NCBI GenBank assembly: GCA_001662425.1
Contig: BDDC01000200.1
Span: 1 to 64,000, forward strand
Length of the DNA stretch: 64,000 nucleotides
Source: Chlamydomonas sphaeroides
Taxonomy: Eukaryota > Chlorophyta > Chlorophyceae > Chlamydomonadales > Chlamydomonadaceae
Direction of reading: 5' to 3'
Positions 1-10,068 of the stretch are shown here, piece by piece. Positions within the stretch are counted from its first letter, which is position 1, and each line of letters begins with the position of its first letter. The notes beneath the pieces were generated by a model. It saw nothing but the letters and a program-made list of their open reading frames with translations, was not told the DNA's origin and ran no database searches. Position numbers and translations under genes: made by a program.

Positions 1-91
1 GCGCCACTCTACCCGGGGCGTGCTGTGCCGCGTGTGGGGTTCTGTTCTACCTAACACTGGAACACACGTCCCCATCCCCCCTCTCCCGCAG

Positions 92-230
92 GCGCGCGCT
101 GTACCGCGGCTGCCTGGTCAACGGCCTCAAGACCTCGCTGGGCGCGCCCGTGCACTTCATCATGTACGACGCCATCAAGGCCGCCGTGCAGGCGCTGGAC
201 CCCACCACCGGCATGTCGTCGCCGCTGTGA
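92..230 (+). CDS. Last exon of a probable mitochondrial carrier family protein (5'-truncated by the window edge)
   Basis: The exon follows an intron ending in a pyrimidine-rich tract and cag at 89-91, and it ends at a TGA at 228-230. It encodes about 46 residues containing LYRGCLVNGLKTSLGAP followed by VHFIMYDAIKAAV. This resembles the C-terminal half of a mitochondrial carrier repeat: a Gly-rich turn with RG, then the final transmembrane helix with F..Y. If correct, the protein is an inner-membrane (or plastid/peroxisomal) solute exchanger. The substrate cannot be inferred from this piece. The family call rests on one short exon, so it is moderate. The upstream exons lie outside the window. 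Confidence 0.5.
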
Positions 231-1455
231 GCGCTGCTGCAGGGGCTGTGGGGGCTGGCAGGCGTTGGGGAGGAGGGATGGAGGATGCGCGAGGGGGGGA
301 GGGGTTCGCGACCTGTGCGGGCGGAAGGGACGGGGGCGTGGCTGGGAGCCGCTCCCCGTGCAGGCACGCAACCGGCGCGGTCTGCGGCCCGCGGAGGCGA
401 AGGGCGGCCTGGACGGAGTGGAAAGGAGGAGCCGTGGACGGATGCGTAGGTTTTTGCAGCGGACGGATGCAATGCGGGCGGCGGCAGGGCGGCAAGGGCT
501 GCCATCGCCGCTGTGACGCCGCCGCGGCGAGTGTGATGGAGCGGAGGGGGTGGCGGGAGGCGGGCGTTGGGGGGCCGCGGCCTGTGTGCCTGTGTGGGAG
601 GCGCGCCGCGACACGTGCTGGCGTGGCGGCGTGTGGCCTGCGCGGGGGCGGCAATAGGGCTGCGTGCCTACACACATTGGGGCCACACATTGCTGCGCAA
701 CCCTGCCCCATGGCCTGGGGCGTGCCGCGGCTTGTGCGGGGCCTCTGGAAGTGGAGAATGAAGCCGAGAGCCTGTGACCTGCCGTGTAGTCTCCAGCAGG
801 GGAGAGTCTCCCCTGGTCTCCAGCGTCAGGAGGACCCTCATGTCCAGCGTTACGATGTTCGAGGTTGGGCGCGGGCGCGGCTCGGGCGTGTGCCGGGATG
901 GGCGGCGGGAGCCTCGCCCCGGCCTGCCAGGCAGCTCTGGTGGGGCCCTGCTGGGGCCCTTGGGTGCTCCTGGGGGGCTCCTCGCCGCCGTGGCGGAGGG
1001 GCCGGTGGGCCTTGACACGCGCGACTCCGCCACGCTCCTCCACGGTGATGCCTGAAGATGCTTACTGTACCCTGCTGCAGTTGCCAAGCACCAATATGAC
1101 GATGCGCAAGGATACTAGCTAGCTGTTGGGATCGGTCGCTAAGTGCGATGCGCTGGGTCGGCCATGGAAGCGCGCCAGGCCCACGTACGGAGGCCCAAGC
1201 AGCTCCGGACAGCTTCCGAACGGATTGGCGACGTCCCCTTCAAAGCGCCCTCTGTCACAGACACTCTCCCCATCGCGCACACTTTTCTGTTACCACACAC
1301 TAATAACATTGATATGTATGTATCAATTGGCGACCCACCGGACCACTGCCGGACCACCGCCGACCAACAGCTAGCCAAGCATACCCTTGCATCATAGCAG
1401 TCACTCAGCTTATCCTCACATGACAAGCGGTGACACTCCTTACAGAGCAGGTATC
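231..1455. other. 3' UTR of the carrier gene and upstream region of the first NHL-BTB gene
   Basis: No coding exon could be supported here. The first several hundred bases are probably 3' UTR of the carrier gene. Overlapping open frames on both strands are composition-driven shadows in GC-rich DNA. A short degenerate repeat (ccggaccac-like units) lies at about 1337-1372, upstream of the next start codon. Confidence 0.5.
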
Positions 1456-3018
1456 ATGGTTTACCGCACTCGCGTAGTGGATGCCGCGCCGAAGAGGCTG
1501 TGCGGCTATGTCGTTAGGCCCAACAACTTGGTCGGTGGTCTGGAGGTGATGCTGTTCAACTTGCTCTCGAACGGGCGCACCGAGGTGCGGCCGCTCGCGG
1601 CCGACGGCAGCAGCGTCGGCGAGCCGCTGGCGCTGAGCGGGCTGCCGGTTCGTCAAGCATACGTGCCCATCTACGAGCCAGCCACTGGCGACATCTTCTT
1701 CAAACAGGGCCACGCGGTGATGCGGCTCGACCCCAGCGGCGCCGTCAGCCTGGTCGCCGGCAGCGAGGAGGAGTGCGGCGACGTCGACGGCTTCGGCGCC
1801 GCAGCCCGCTTCCAGCGAACCTGGTCCCTAGCCGCGGACGGCAAGGGCGCCGTCTTCGTGGCGGACGGCCGCCGCATCCGCCGCCTCGACGCCCGCTCGG
1901 GCGAGGTGACGACGCTGCAGCGTGTCGAGTGTCCCTCCGGCAAACAAATGTGGCACATCTCCTATGACGGCGCAGCCGACGCGCTCGTGGCTGCCACGGA
2001 GACGGCCCTGTACCGCGTCCGGCCCCGCGACGGCGGCGGCCAGGGCTGCTATGACGGCAGCGGTGCGTCCATGCAGCTGATCGCTGGCAGTTGGAAGGAG
2101 GGCGGGCACCGTGACGGCATCGGCACATCCGCCCGCTTCAGCGACACCGACGGCGTGGTTGTGACGGCCGGCGGCGAGGTGTGGGTGGCGGACGCCGGCC
2201 GCCTGCGCTGCGTGGACGGAGCGACCGGCGCCGTGCGCACGGTGCTGGAGGGGCTGCCGAGGCCGCTGCATTGTTTGAAGGTCTTTCCCAGCGGCGACCT
2301 CGCGGGGCGTGATCGGGAGCATGATGACCGCCTCATACTCATCTCTGGCCCGCAGCCCTTTGCGCCCAGCGGCGGCACCCTCCGTGGCTGCGTCCCCCTG
2401 GCGCCGCGCCTCAGCGAGCTGCTGGCTCTGGCGGCGGTGCAGGGGTCAAAGGCGGCGGCTCGCGGCGGCGGCGGCTGCGGGAACGACCGGAACAGCCTCC
2501 TTGTACGCGTCCGCGTGGGCGAGGGCGATTGCGCTCGGACCTTCCAGCTGCATCGCGCGCTGCTGGTCGCGTGCTCGGAGTACTTTCGGGCGCTGCTGGC
2601 ACCGGACGGCACCTTTGCGGACAGCGGCGCAGCCGAGGCATTTCTGCCCAACGCTGACCCCGACGCCTTTGCATGGCTGCTGAAGTGCATGTACGGCAAA
2701 GCGGCGGCGGAAGGAGGGCCGTACCAGCCTCCTGCCGTACCCGCGGCGCTGCTGCGGCCGGTCATACTGCTGGCGGAGGAGCTGCTTCTGCCGCCGACGC
2801 TGACCGGCACGCTGCAGCGGCAGCTGCTGGCGGCCGCGACCCCCGCGAGCGTGATGTCGGACCTGGCGTGGGCGGAGCGGCATTTTCTGGCAGCCCTCGT
2901 GCCACTGCTCAAGGCGCGCTTCCTGGCGTGCCGGAAGGAGGCAGACATGGGCACGGCGGCTGAGCTGGCCGCGGCGGCCCCGCAGCTGGCTTCGGAGCTG
3001 TTGCGGGCGCTGTTGTAA
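1456..3018 (+). CDS. NHL-repeat/BTB-domain protein, copy 1 (intronless, 520 aa)
   Basis: This is a probable CUL3-type ubiquitin-ligase substrate adaptor, because BTB domains typically bind Cullin-3; the target is unknown. Residues about 40-300 form NHL-like beta-propeller blades. Two clear blades have the pattern G..DG.G..ARF....LAADGKGAVFVAD....IRRLDARSGEVTTL and a second around GGEVWVADAGRLRCVD. Residues about 345-440 are a BTB fold: FQLHRALLVACSEYFRALL, then the family signature DPDAFAWLLKCMYG. A helical BACK-like tail follows. The start at 1456 (MVYRTRVV) was chosen over an in-frame ATG 69 bases upstream because the three paralogues at 53.0-63.0 kb begin MGYS or MAY[NS]S at the equivalent place. 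The gene has no introns, unlike most of its neighbours. TGTAA occurs at 3300-3304. Confidence 0.9.
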   Translation: MVYRTRVVDAAPKRLCGYVVRPNNLVGGLEVMLFNLLSNGRTEVRPLAADGSSVGEPLALSGLPVRQAYVPIYEPATGDIFFKQGHAVMRLDPSGAVSLVAGSEEECGDVDGFGAAARFQRTWSLAADGKGAVFVADGRRIRRLDARSGEVTTLQRVECPSGKQMWHISYDGAADALVAATETALYRVRPRDGGGQGCYDGSGASMQLIAGSWKEGGHRDGIGTSARFSDTDGVVVTAGGEVWVADAGRLRCVDGATGAVRTVLEGLPRPLHCLKVFPSGDLAGRDREHDDRLILISGPQPFAPSGGTLRGCVPLAPRLSELLALAAVQGSKAAARGGGGCGNDRNSLLVRVRVGEGDCARTFQLHRALLVACSEYFRALLAPDGTFADSGAAEAFLPNADPDAFAWLLKCMYGKAAAEGGPYQPPAVPAALLRPVILLAEELLLPPTLTGTLQRQLLAAATPASVMSDLAWAERHFLAALVPLLKARFLACRKEADMGTAAELAAAAPQLASELLRALL

Positions 3019-4510
3019 GCTCCTTTCTTCTTGGCGCGTGTCACGACCAGGCCGATTCGGTGGCGGTGATGGGGGTGGCTGAGAGCGGCCAAGACTGCAG
3101 ACACGTCGGTTGCTTGCTTGGGTAGGGAGGGGGTGGGCGAGCTCAAGGCGGGGGGCGGCATCATGTGCGGTTACATAGGTCATCCAGGAACAATGGGTAG
3201 CTACAATGGGCATAGTTAGTTCAGTTGGTGGCACGCCGCAGTGTGGGTTGACTGTGCGTCGTTAGGCAATGGCTAGCTAGCTAGGGCGCGAGCAAGGCGT
3301 GTAACGGTGGATGGCTACATACATTCATGGCCGGGAGCGTGTGTTACCGGGTTTGCCTGCCGTGAGTCATATGGGCCGTGGATACATGACGGATATATGC
3401 TGCTTGTTAAAGCAACGAACTTGCTGTCTGTGTGTGTGCAACGCTGTGTCATGTGCGTGTCCATATCCTCTTGCAAGCACTGCGGCAACCCTTGCCAAGC
3501 CGTTATTGCGTGCACAGCTAAGTGCGGCCTGGTACCAGACGTACGAGCCATGTCGGAGCGGCCGAATGTGCAGACAGGATCGAGCTTGAGAGGGCAGGGG
3601 AGGATGCCTTTCAACGCCTTAGAGCAGCGGATGCGCTGTCCGGATTCCTGGTACAGGGGATTTTGCCGAGTGGCTGGTGCGCATTGGCTACGGGCGTGAA
3701 GTAAGGTGCCTCCTGCCGGGAGCGCGGCTATCGGAGGTCAAGCCGCTCTCACGGCGTTGCTGTGCTGTACGGCAGCCGATTATTACGTGTTACTACCCCG
3801 TACGGCTGGGGTCCGAACAAGCAGGGTGTTACGACAGGCCGTGGTTCTTTCCGTGGCCAACAGGCCGTGGCTGGCAGCCCATGGTTTCGGCGCACGCGCC
3901 GTTCGTAGCTCGCGACTCCGCCCTCAAGCAAGCGTGTATCGCTGCAAGTAGCCGCAATCCGCTGCAAGCAAGTCGTCGTCGTCACAAATTGCGGCGGTGC
4001 GCCGCCACGTACCGGCGGCCCATGCGGCGTATAATTCTCAATCAAGATAGTAATAAAATCCAATTCAAGATAGCTGGAAAGAGCAAGGTCAAGGGGCACG
4101 CGTCAGAACGTAATGAGGCGTGGGGGGGGGAACGGCAGGCGGCTGCGGGCAAAGGGCCGACTCCGAGGAGGCGCCTAGTCCAGGAGGCAGACTGCTCGCC
4201 CGGTGCCTGAGGGAGCCAGCGAGGGCGGGGGTGGGGTATAGACAGATGCAGGCGGACGAGGGGGCGGGGCAAGAGCAGGGCACAGGAGCGGCGGAAGGGT
4301 AAAGGGCGAGCGAGGGGAACGAACGGCCGGCAACAGCACGTCCGAGGCACGCGGCACCGCGGCTGCCGGGCGCGCCGCGCACTCGCGCGCGCTGCCATGC
4401 GCGGCCTGCTCGCCCGTTGGCCCGAACCGTACATTCTCGCTAACTCGCACACCAGCCCCACTTCTGCTGCTGTGCAGCCCAGCGAGCGAGCGCGCGGCGC
4501 GGCGGCGGCC
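3019..4510. other. Intergenic region between NHL-BTB copy 1 and the SWEET gene
   Basis: It holds the 3' UTR of the upstream gene and presumably the promoter and 5' UTR of the SWEET gene. An in-frame ATG at 4397 could extend the SWEET protein by 38 residues, but SWEET proteins normally begin only a few residues before helix 1. No further gene is seen. Confidence 0.5.
3300..3304 (+). terminator. Possible TGTAA polyadenylation signal of NHL-BTB copy 1
   Basis: TGTAA is the usual polyadenylation signal in Chlamydomonas-type algae. This copy lies about 285 bases after the stop codon, a plausible 3' UTR length. Another TGTAA overlaps the stop codon itself and is unlikely to be the functional one. 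Five bases also occur by chance, so confidence is limited. Confidence 0.35.
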
Positions 4511-7269
4511 ATGAGCGCGTTCACGACAACGGTGGCGCCGGTGCTGGGCAACGTGCTGTGCGGCGTGATGCTGCTGTCTCCCACACCAGCGGTGCTGCGC
4601 ATCCGCAGCACGCGCAGCCTGGGGGTGCGCACACGAGCGAGGCGCCGCGTGGCCATTTCGCGATGGCTGCGGGTCGTCGCGGGGCCGGCAGCTAGCGCAG
4701 CGCCCGCCGACTCGACCCGGCCCGACCCGGCGCGGAGCTGAGGCCGAGCGGCGGCCGCGTCCGCTCCCCCCAGTACCCCGCGCCTTGCTGTGCCTGCCTG
4801 CCCCACCCCCAGTGGACGTCACTCCCTGCGTGCCTGCCGACCCCTGCCCCACTCCAACCCTACCCCTCCCCAGGACATCAACCCGCTGCCCTACCCCATG
4901 ACCCTCATCTGCTGCAGCGGCTGGCTGGCGTACGGCCTAGCGCTCGCCAACCCCTACGTGCTGGCGGCCCAGGTAGCTGCGGCGGAGCTGTGGGAGCTGG
5001 GGGACGGAGGAGGCCTGCAAGGTGCAGCTCGGCACGTGCTGGGTGCTACAAACGCGTTAGGGACACATAGGAGCAAATGGCTTGCGTGTGCTGATGTCCC
5101 TTGCTCCGCTGGGCACGCGCTGCAAATGCGTCAGGGACACGTGGGGTATGCGTGCGTAGGAGCAAACGGCGTGCGTTTGCTGCTACCCCTCCCAGCTAGC
5201 AGCCCAGGTGCGGGGCGTGGGCGTGGTCGTGCGGTCCTGGCAGCCACGATGGCATGCGTCTCGCACACGCCTCGTGGCCGTCCCTGGTGTATGTTGTGTC
5301 TTGCGGCGCAAATAAACCCTTTCCCATCTGTCTGCTCCTCCACGCGGCCCCGCCACCCCAGGTGCTGGGTGTGGTGGCGGGGCTGGGCTTCACACTCAGC
5401 GCCCTGGCCGTGGCGCCGAGGAGGGTGCGTGCTTGGGGCCCATGGGTCGGTGCGTGCGTGCTTGGCGGGGTGGCTGCGTGTGGAGGCGCGGGGCGGGGAG
5501 TTGAGGGGCCCCCGCCCTGGCTGTGTGGCGCGCACCCAAGGAGGCTCGCGGGCACGTGGGTGGGCGGGGTGCGTGCGGATGGAACGATGTCCCAGCGAGC
5601 ATGCAGGGGGGAGTGAAGCAGCAGCGGCACGCAGCAGCCGACGCACGCACCTGGTGGCGTGTTATGCCAGAATCCAAGCAACTGCCACTGGCGCCCATCC
5701 GCCGGGCCCAACCCCATACCGCAACCGGATGCGAACCTGTGGAATGGGGTAGGCGTGTTCGGTGTCCCAACGAACGGGCACACGCGCGCCCCTCCCGGCT
5801 GCGCCCGCCCGATTGCTGCCTCCCTCCCTCCCGTCCTCCACCTCCACCAGTCCCAGGACGCCATGTCCGCGCTGCTGCTGGCCGGCACCCTGCACCTCAT
5901 CACCATGGGCCTGCTGGCCGGCTTCGTGCTGCCGCGGGACGCAGCGATACGCATGTGGTGAGAGCCAGCCACGGCCCGCGCGCGTGCTTGCTGGCGTGCG
6001 GCGCCGTTGCTTGATTGCAGGAGGAGGAAGCGTGGCAGCACGCAGCGGCTAAGGCGGGAGGCACAGCGCGGGGGTCGCGGGCAGGGTGGCAAAGCTGCGG
6101 TGCTGCGCGCTTCCTACCTGCTCCGTGCCTCCCTCCCTTCCTCCCTCTCGCTCGCCGCATCCACGCACGGCCCCACGCATCCCGCCCGCAGGGGCACCAG
6201 CGCGGTGGCGATGCTGCTGCTGTACTACATCGTGCCGCTCTCCACGCTGCTGACGCTGCTGCGCACCCGCAACGCCGCCTCCATCTACCCGCCGCTGGCG
6301 CTCACGATGCTCGTGAACGGCTCCATGTGGACCGTGTACGGATTCACGATCATGGTACGGAGGGCCGGCAAGGGCGGCGGCGGCCGGAGGGGCAGATTGA
6401 CGGGGGCGACAAGGGTGCTGCGGTGCCACGGTGCAAGCGAGAGCGAGAGCCTTGCCGCCCTGTCGGTTACAGGGCAGGTCATCAGCACAAGGCAGCATCC
6501 TGCGCCGGCCAGGCGGGTACCCCCTCAGCCCCGCCCGGCAAGGCAGCCAGATGGATGTCAACACAAAGATATCAACCGCGTAACCGGGTTACGTTCTTGG
6601 TAGTCCACAGGCTGCCAGTAGTGGCGGTTGTCTCAGGTACCTTACAAGGACTTCGTTCCACGCTGATTGTTGTTGTAAGCCACCCAGTTGCCGCGCCCCG
6701 TAGGAGCCTGCTGGTGCTGCGTGATGCTCCGCCGCGAGTAGCTGATGGCGCCCGCCCAACCGCCCCGTCCTCTCCCAACATCAGGACATCAACATCTGGC
6801 TGCCCAACATCATAGGCGCAGCCATCGGGGTGCTGCAGCTGGTCCTGAGGGCCGTGCTGGGGGCGAGGCCCGCTGGAGGCGGCGCGGCCGCGGCGGATGC
6901 GGCGGACGCCGACGCCGCTGTGGCAGCGGAGGTGGGGCTGCCGCGGCCGTCGCGGGACGAGGAATGGGCGGGGGGCGGCGTCGACAGGTGCGTTATGGTG
7001 CCCCTCGTGCGGGTGCTGGCTTGGGCAGGAGGGCTCCTCCTGGGCTTTGGTAGGCGCAGCAGGCAGGGAAATGGCGTCACAGCGACAGTTGGTTTTCGTT
7101 ACATGGATAGGGCCGTCCACGCCATGCCTCCAAGCGAGTGACCAATCGCTTAATGCCCCCGGCCAACCGCAGCGACCAGCGCAAGCCCAGCAACAGCCAA
7201 CGAGGCGTCATGCGGGCGGCAGTCCAGGCGGCCGCGCCGGCGGGGCCCGGCCTGGGCCTGGTCTTGTGA
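4511..7269 (+). CDS. SWEET: SWEET (MtN3/saliva) sugar transporter, 7 exons, about 279 aa
   Basis: This is a seven-helix bidirectional sugar uniporter of plasma or internal membranes. Exons are 4511-4624, 4874-4972, 5362-5424, 5857-5957, 6192-6354, 6785-6987 and 7173-7269; all junctions are GT/AG with matching phases. Exon 1 holds helix 1 (VLGNVLCGVMLLSPTPAVLR) and exon 2 holds helix 2 (INPLPYPMTLICCSGWLAYG). Exon 4 carries linker helix 4. Exon 5 holds helices 5 and 6 (LYYIVPLSTLL, IYPPLALTMLVNGSMW). Exon 6 begins with helix 7 (WLPNIIGAAIGVLQLVL). Prolines of the SWEET tetrad are visible in helices 1, 2, 5 and 6. The Asn of helix 7 is present, but the equivalent position in helix 3 (AAQVLGVVAG) appears to lack one. 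The tail is Ala-rich and hydrophilic. Exon 4 could start 6 bases earlier at 5851. Confidence 0.88.
6623..6677. repeat. Dispersed repeat R1, diverged copy in SWEET intron 5
   Basis: The stretch ggcggttgtctcaggtacct followed by acttcgttccacgctg matches the 71-bp tandem units at 55.69-55.85 kb with substitutions and small indels. It lies inside the intron between SWEET exons 5 and 6. Confidence 0.5.
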
Positions 7270-8264
7270 GCAGCAACCTAAGCATGTGGGGCCAGCAACC
7301 TGTTCGGGGAGGTACCGGAACTGCAGGCAACGTGCGCCCGGGCCGACACGTCGCTAGGTTGGCAACGAGTGAGGGCTCGTTGCTGTGGCTGGGCCAAAGG
7401 CGGAGGTGGCGCCGTTCGTTGCGCACGTGCTGATCGATATCTTGTCGTCCGTGCGTTGCTGGTGCGCAGGGCTGCGGCGCGGCCGCATGCGGCCAGGCCG
7501 CGTGGGCAAGGTGGCAGGCCCGGGTGTGGCTCGGCGGAGGGCGCCGCGCCTGGCTGCTGTAGCGGCATTGGCCGGAGGGCGCCTCCCAGGGCTGGTTGCG
7601 TTGCGGGCGGCCCGTGGCCGGCGGCAGGTCTACGAAGGACGCCAGCAGGTCGAAGCGATCAGTCGATCATGTATTCTGGGCTTGACTCGATTACAAAGAC
7701 ACCCACGCGCAACAACAACGGCAGTCCCCGGCGTCGCCGCCGCTCAGGGTGACCGCCCAGGGTGGGCCAGCCTGCTGCGGCGACTCACAGCTCACTCATG
7801 TCAGGCGGCACATTTCAGGTCTCAACAGGAGGCCGGCTGGGCTGGGGCTTCTAGACCAATGAAGAGAATATTACAAGAGGGCTGGGGCTGCAAGTTGGCG
7901 GACAGGAGCTAAGGTCGCATTCGTAGGTGGGACACGTGGCCTCATGCGTGGGGGCCTGGGGCGGACTTTTGAGATGGTACGGATGGGGTCGAGTTGTGTA
8001 CAGGGCGCGAGTGGGCGACTTGGTGCGTCATGCAGCGATAGAGACCTGTGGTGATGCAGAGTATGCAAAGAGTTGCATGATCTCGCGTGAGGGCTTAGGG
8101 TTTCTCGGAATAACGGCTAGGGTTTGGTCGTCCACGCTGCCAGCACACGACGCCTGGCCCGACGGAGGCCGACTCCGAAGTGTTGGAAGAATACCGCTAT
8201 TCCACGTCACACATCGCCTGGCTGGCGTGCGCCGCCGCAAGCGCGTCGACGTAGATGAAGCCTT
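7270..8264. other. Intergenic: SWEET 3' UTR and upstream region of the Myb-BTB gene
   Basis: No supported gene. The longest open frames here lack domain similarity and overlap on both strands. Confidence 0.5.
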
Positions 8265-10034
8265 ATGGCCTCTGACGAGCAGCTGCCAGCGCGCGCAAGG
8301 TTCCGCCTAGCACGCAGCTACTTCAAGTGGGACCAGGAAGCCGAGGATGCGCTGCGAGCCGGCGTGCGTCGGCATGGACTCGGCGCTTGGGAGGCGATCA
8401 GACAAGACGCGGACTTCGCTATATTAAGGTAAGCGTCGCGCAGTGCTGGGCCTCGCCGGGTCGCTGTTCGCTGGTCGTCGTGCGGTTGGCAAAGACATTG
8501 CCGGAACAAACACGCGAGGAAACTTCAGCTGCGGCTCGCGCTGAAAACTTGTTGCGCTCCACTTGATGCCCTGGTTAGAGGACTAGGTCCGCCCGACATG
8601 CGGTCACGGACTGCACAGGCAACGGGCTCGTCCTCAGCGCCTTGCAGGCGTCAGGCCGCGAATTAACGAACGAATCCACAACAATACCGCAGTTCAACGG
8701 CCGCGTAACGCCCTGCGGACGGCGGGAGGATTCGTTGCACGTGTCCACTACGCACGTCGCCAGGTGTCGCGTTGGGTCCCACACCCGCCTCCAAACAAGT
8801 TGCGCTGCTCCCACCCTCCTGCAGCTCTCGCACCGGCGTGCAGATCAAGGATAAATGGCGCAACCTGGTCAAGTTCGGGTGCGCGCGTTGCGTTGAATCG
8901 GGCGTGACGCGGTGCTTGGCTGGTGGAGGAGCGCTCTCCGGCTCCGTGACCTTGGGTGCGCGACTTGCAACCCAAGTGACCAAGTCGGGGGCGGCGCGTG
9001 GTTGGTTACGGCAGGGCGGCCTTGATTTGGCGCGGCGTGGTTGGCTGAGCGGCCGGTCGAGGAGCGATGTCCGGCTCCGAGCTTCGGAATTGCGGTGTGG
9101 GGTGCCCGGGATTCGGACCGAGCGATACTGCCTCGGCCTCCCCCAAACCCCGTGCCGCCGCCACGCTGCCGTGTCGCGCTGCCACGTTGCCGCCACGCCA
9201 CCACGCCGCCGTTGCCGCTCCGTGCCGCCTGCCGCCGTGCTGCCGCCGCCACCTCGTGCCGCCTGCCGCCACGCAGGCACGTGGGTGCGGAGGAGGTGCA
9301 GAGCCTGCCGCCACGTCTGCAGGGGCCCTGGTCGCAGAAGCGCGCACGCGACGGGTGAGCCCGCAGCGGCGGGCTGGGGGCACAGGCGGCGCGTGCTGAG
9401 GCGCGGTATGGTACGGCAGCGCCCCGGAAGCCGCGGGCTCGTGTTCGTGGGCTGGGACTTGCGGCCAGGGGGAGCGGCACTTCCGCAGCGGCACCGTGGC
9501 CCTGCCGGCTCACATGCCGCCCCGCGTCCGTGAGCCCCCAGGACCCAAGCGACGGGCGGCGGCGCGCTGGCGCTGCTCGGCGACGTCGCGGGTGGAGGGC
9601 CCCAGGTGCGGTCAGCGCCTGGCGTGCTTGGGCTTCTCGTTGCTGTGTAGCCTCATCTTTGCGGTTGTCGTTTACTGCTTGTGAGCCGGCGCCGGCTGCC
9701 GCTCCGGGCGTGGTGGTCGCTGCGGCCGGCCTGCGGCCGGTGCGCGCAGCCCACAGCCCGCTAGCTGTGCTGCGGCCCGCAGGCGCCGTCGTCGCCACCC
9801 GGGGACGCGTCCGGCGCCGCCGCCTCTCCCATGCCGCCGGCTCCTGACCAGGGCCCCGACATGGGTCCGCTGCCCGCCTCTGAGCTGGACGCTTGCGGCG
9901 GCGGCATCCATGGGACCGGAGGCGCCGGCGGCGCTGGCGGCAGGGGGCAGCGAAGGCGCCTGCGAACGCCCAGCAGCCTGGACGCCCCCTCGGAGCAGCG
10001 GCAGCGGCCCGATGGGCCCTCGGCCACCGCGGTA

Positions 10035-10068
<34 letters not shown>

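Noticed and set aside
2049..3164. 371-codon open frame on the minus strand
   Set aside because: Antisense to the BTB half of NHL-BTB copy 1. The same antisense pattern recurs opposite the other copies.
9130..9276. Pro/Arg-rich coding exon in Myb-BTB intron 2
   Set aside because: The ccgccacgctgccg-type degenerate repeat gives open frames in several phases. The phase-matched exon starts at 9277, and its length equals that of the paralogue's exon 3.
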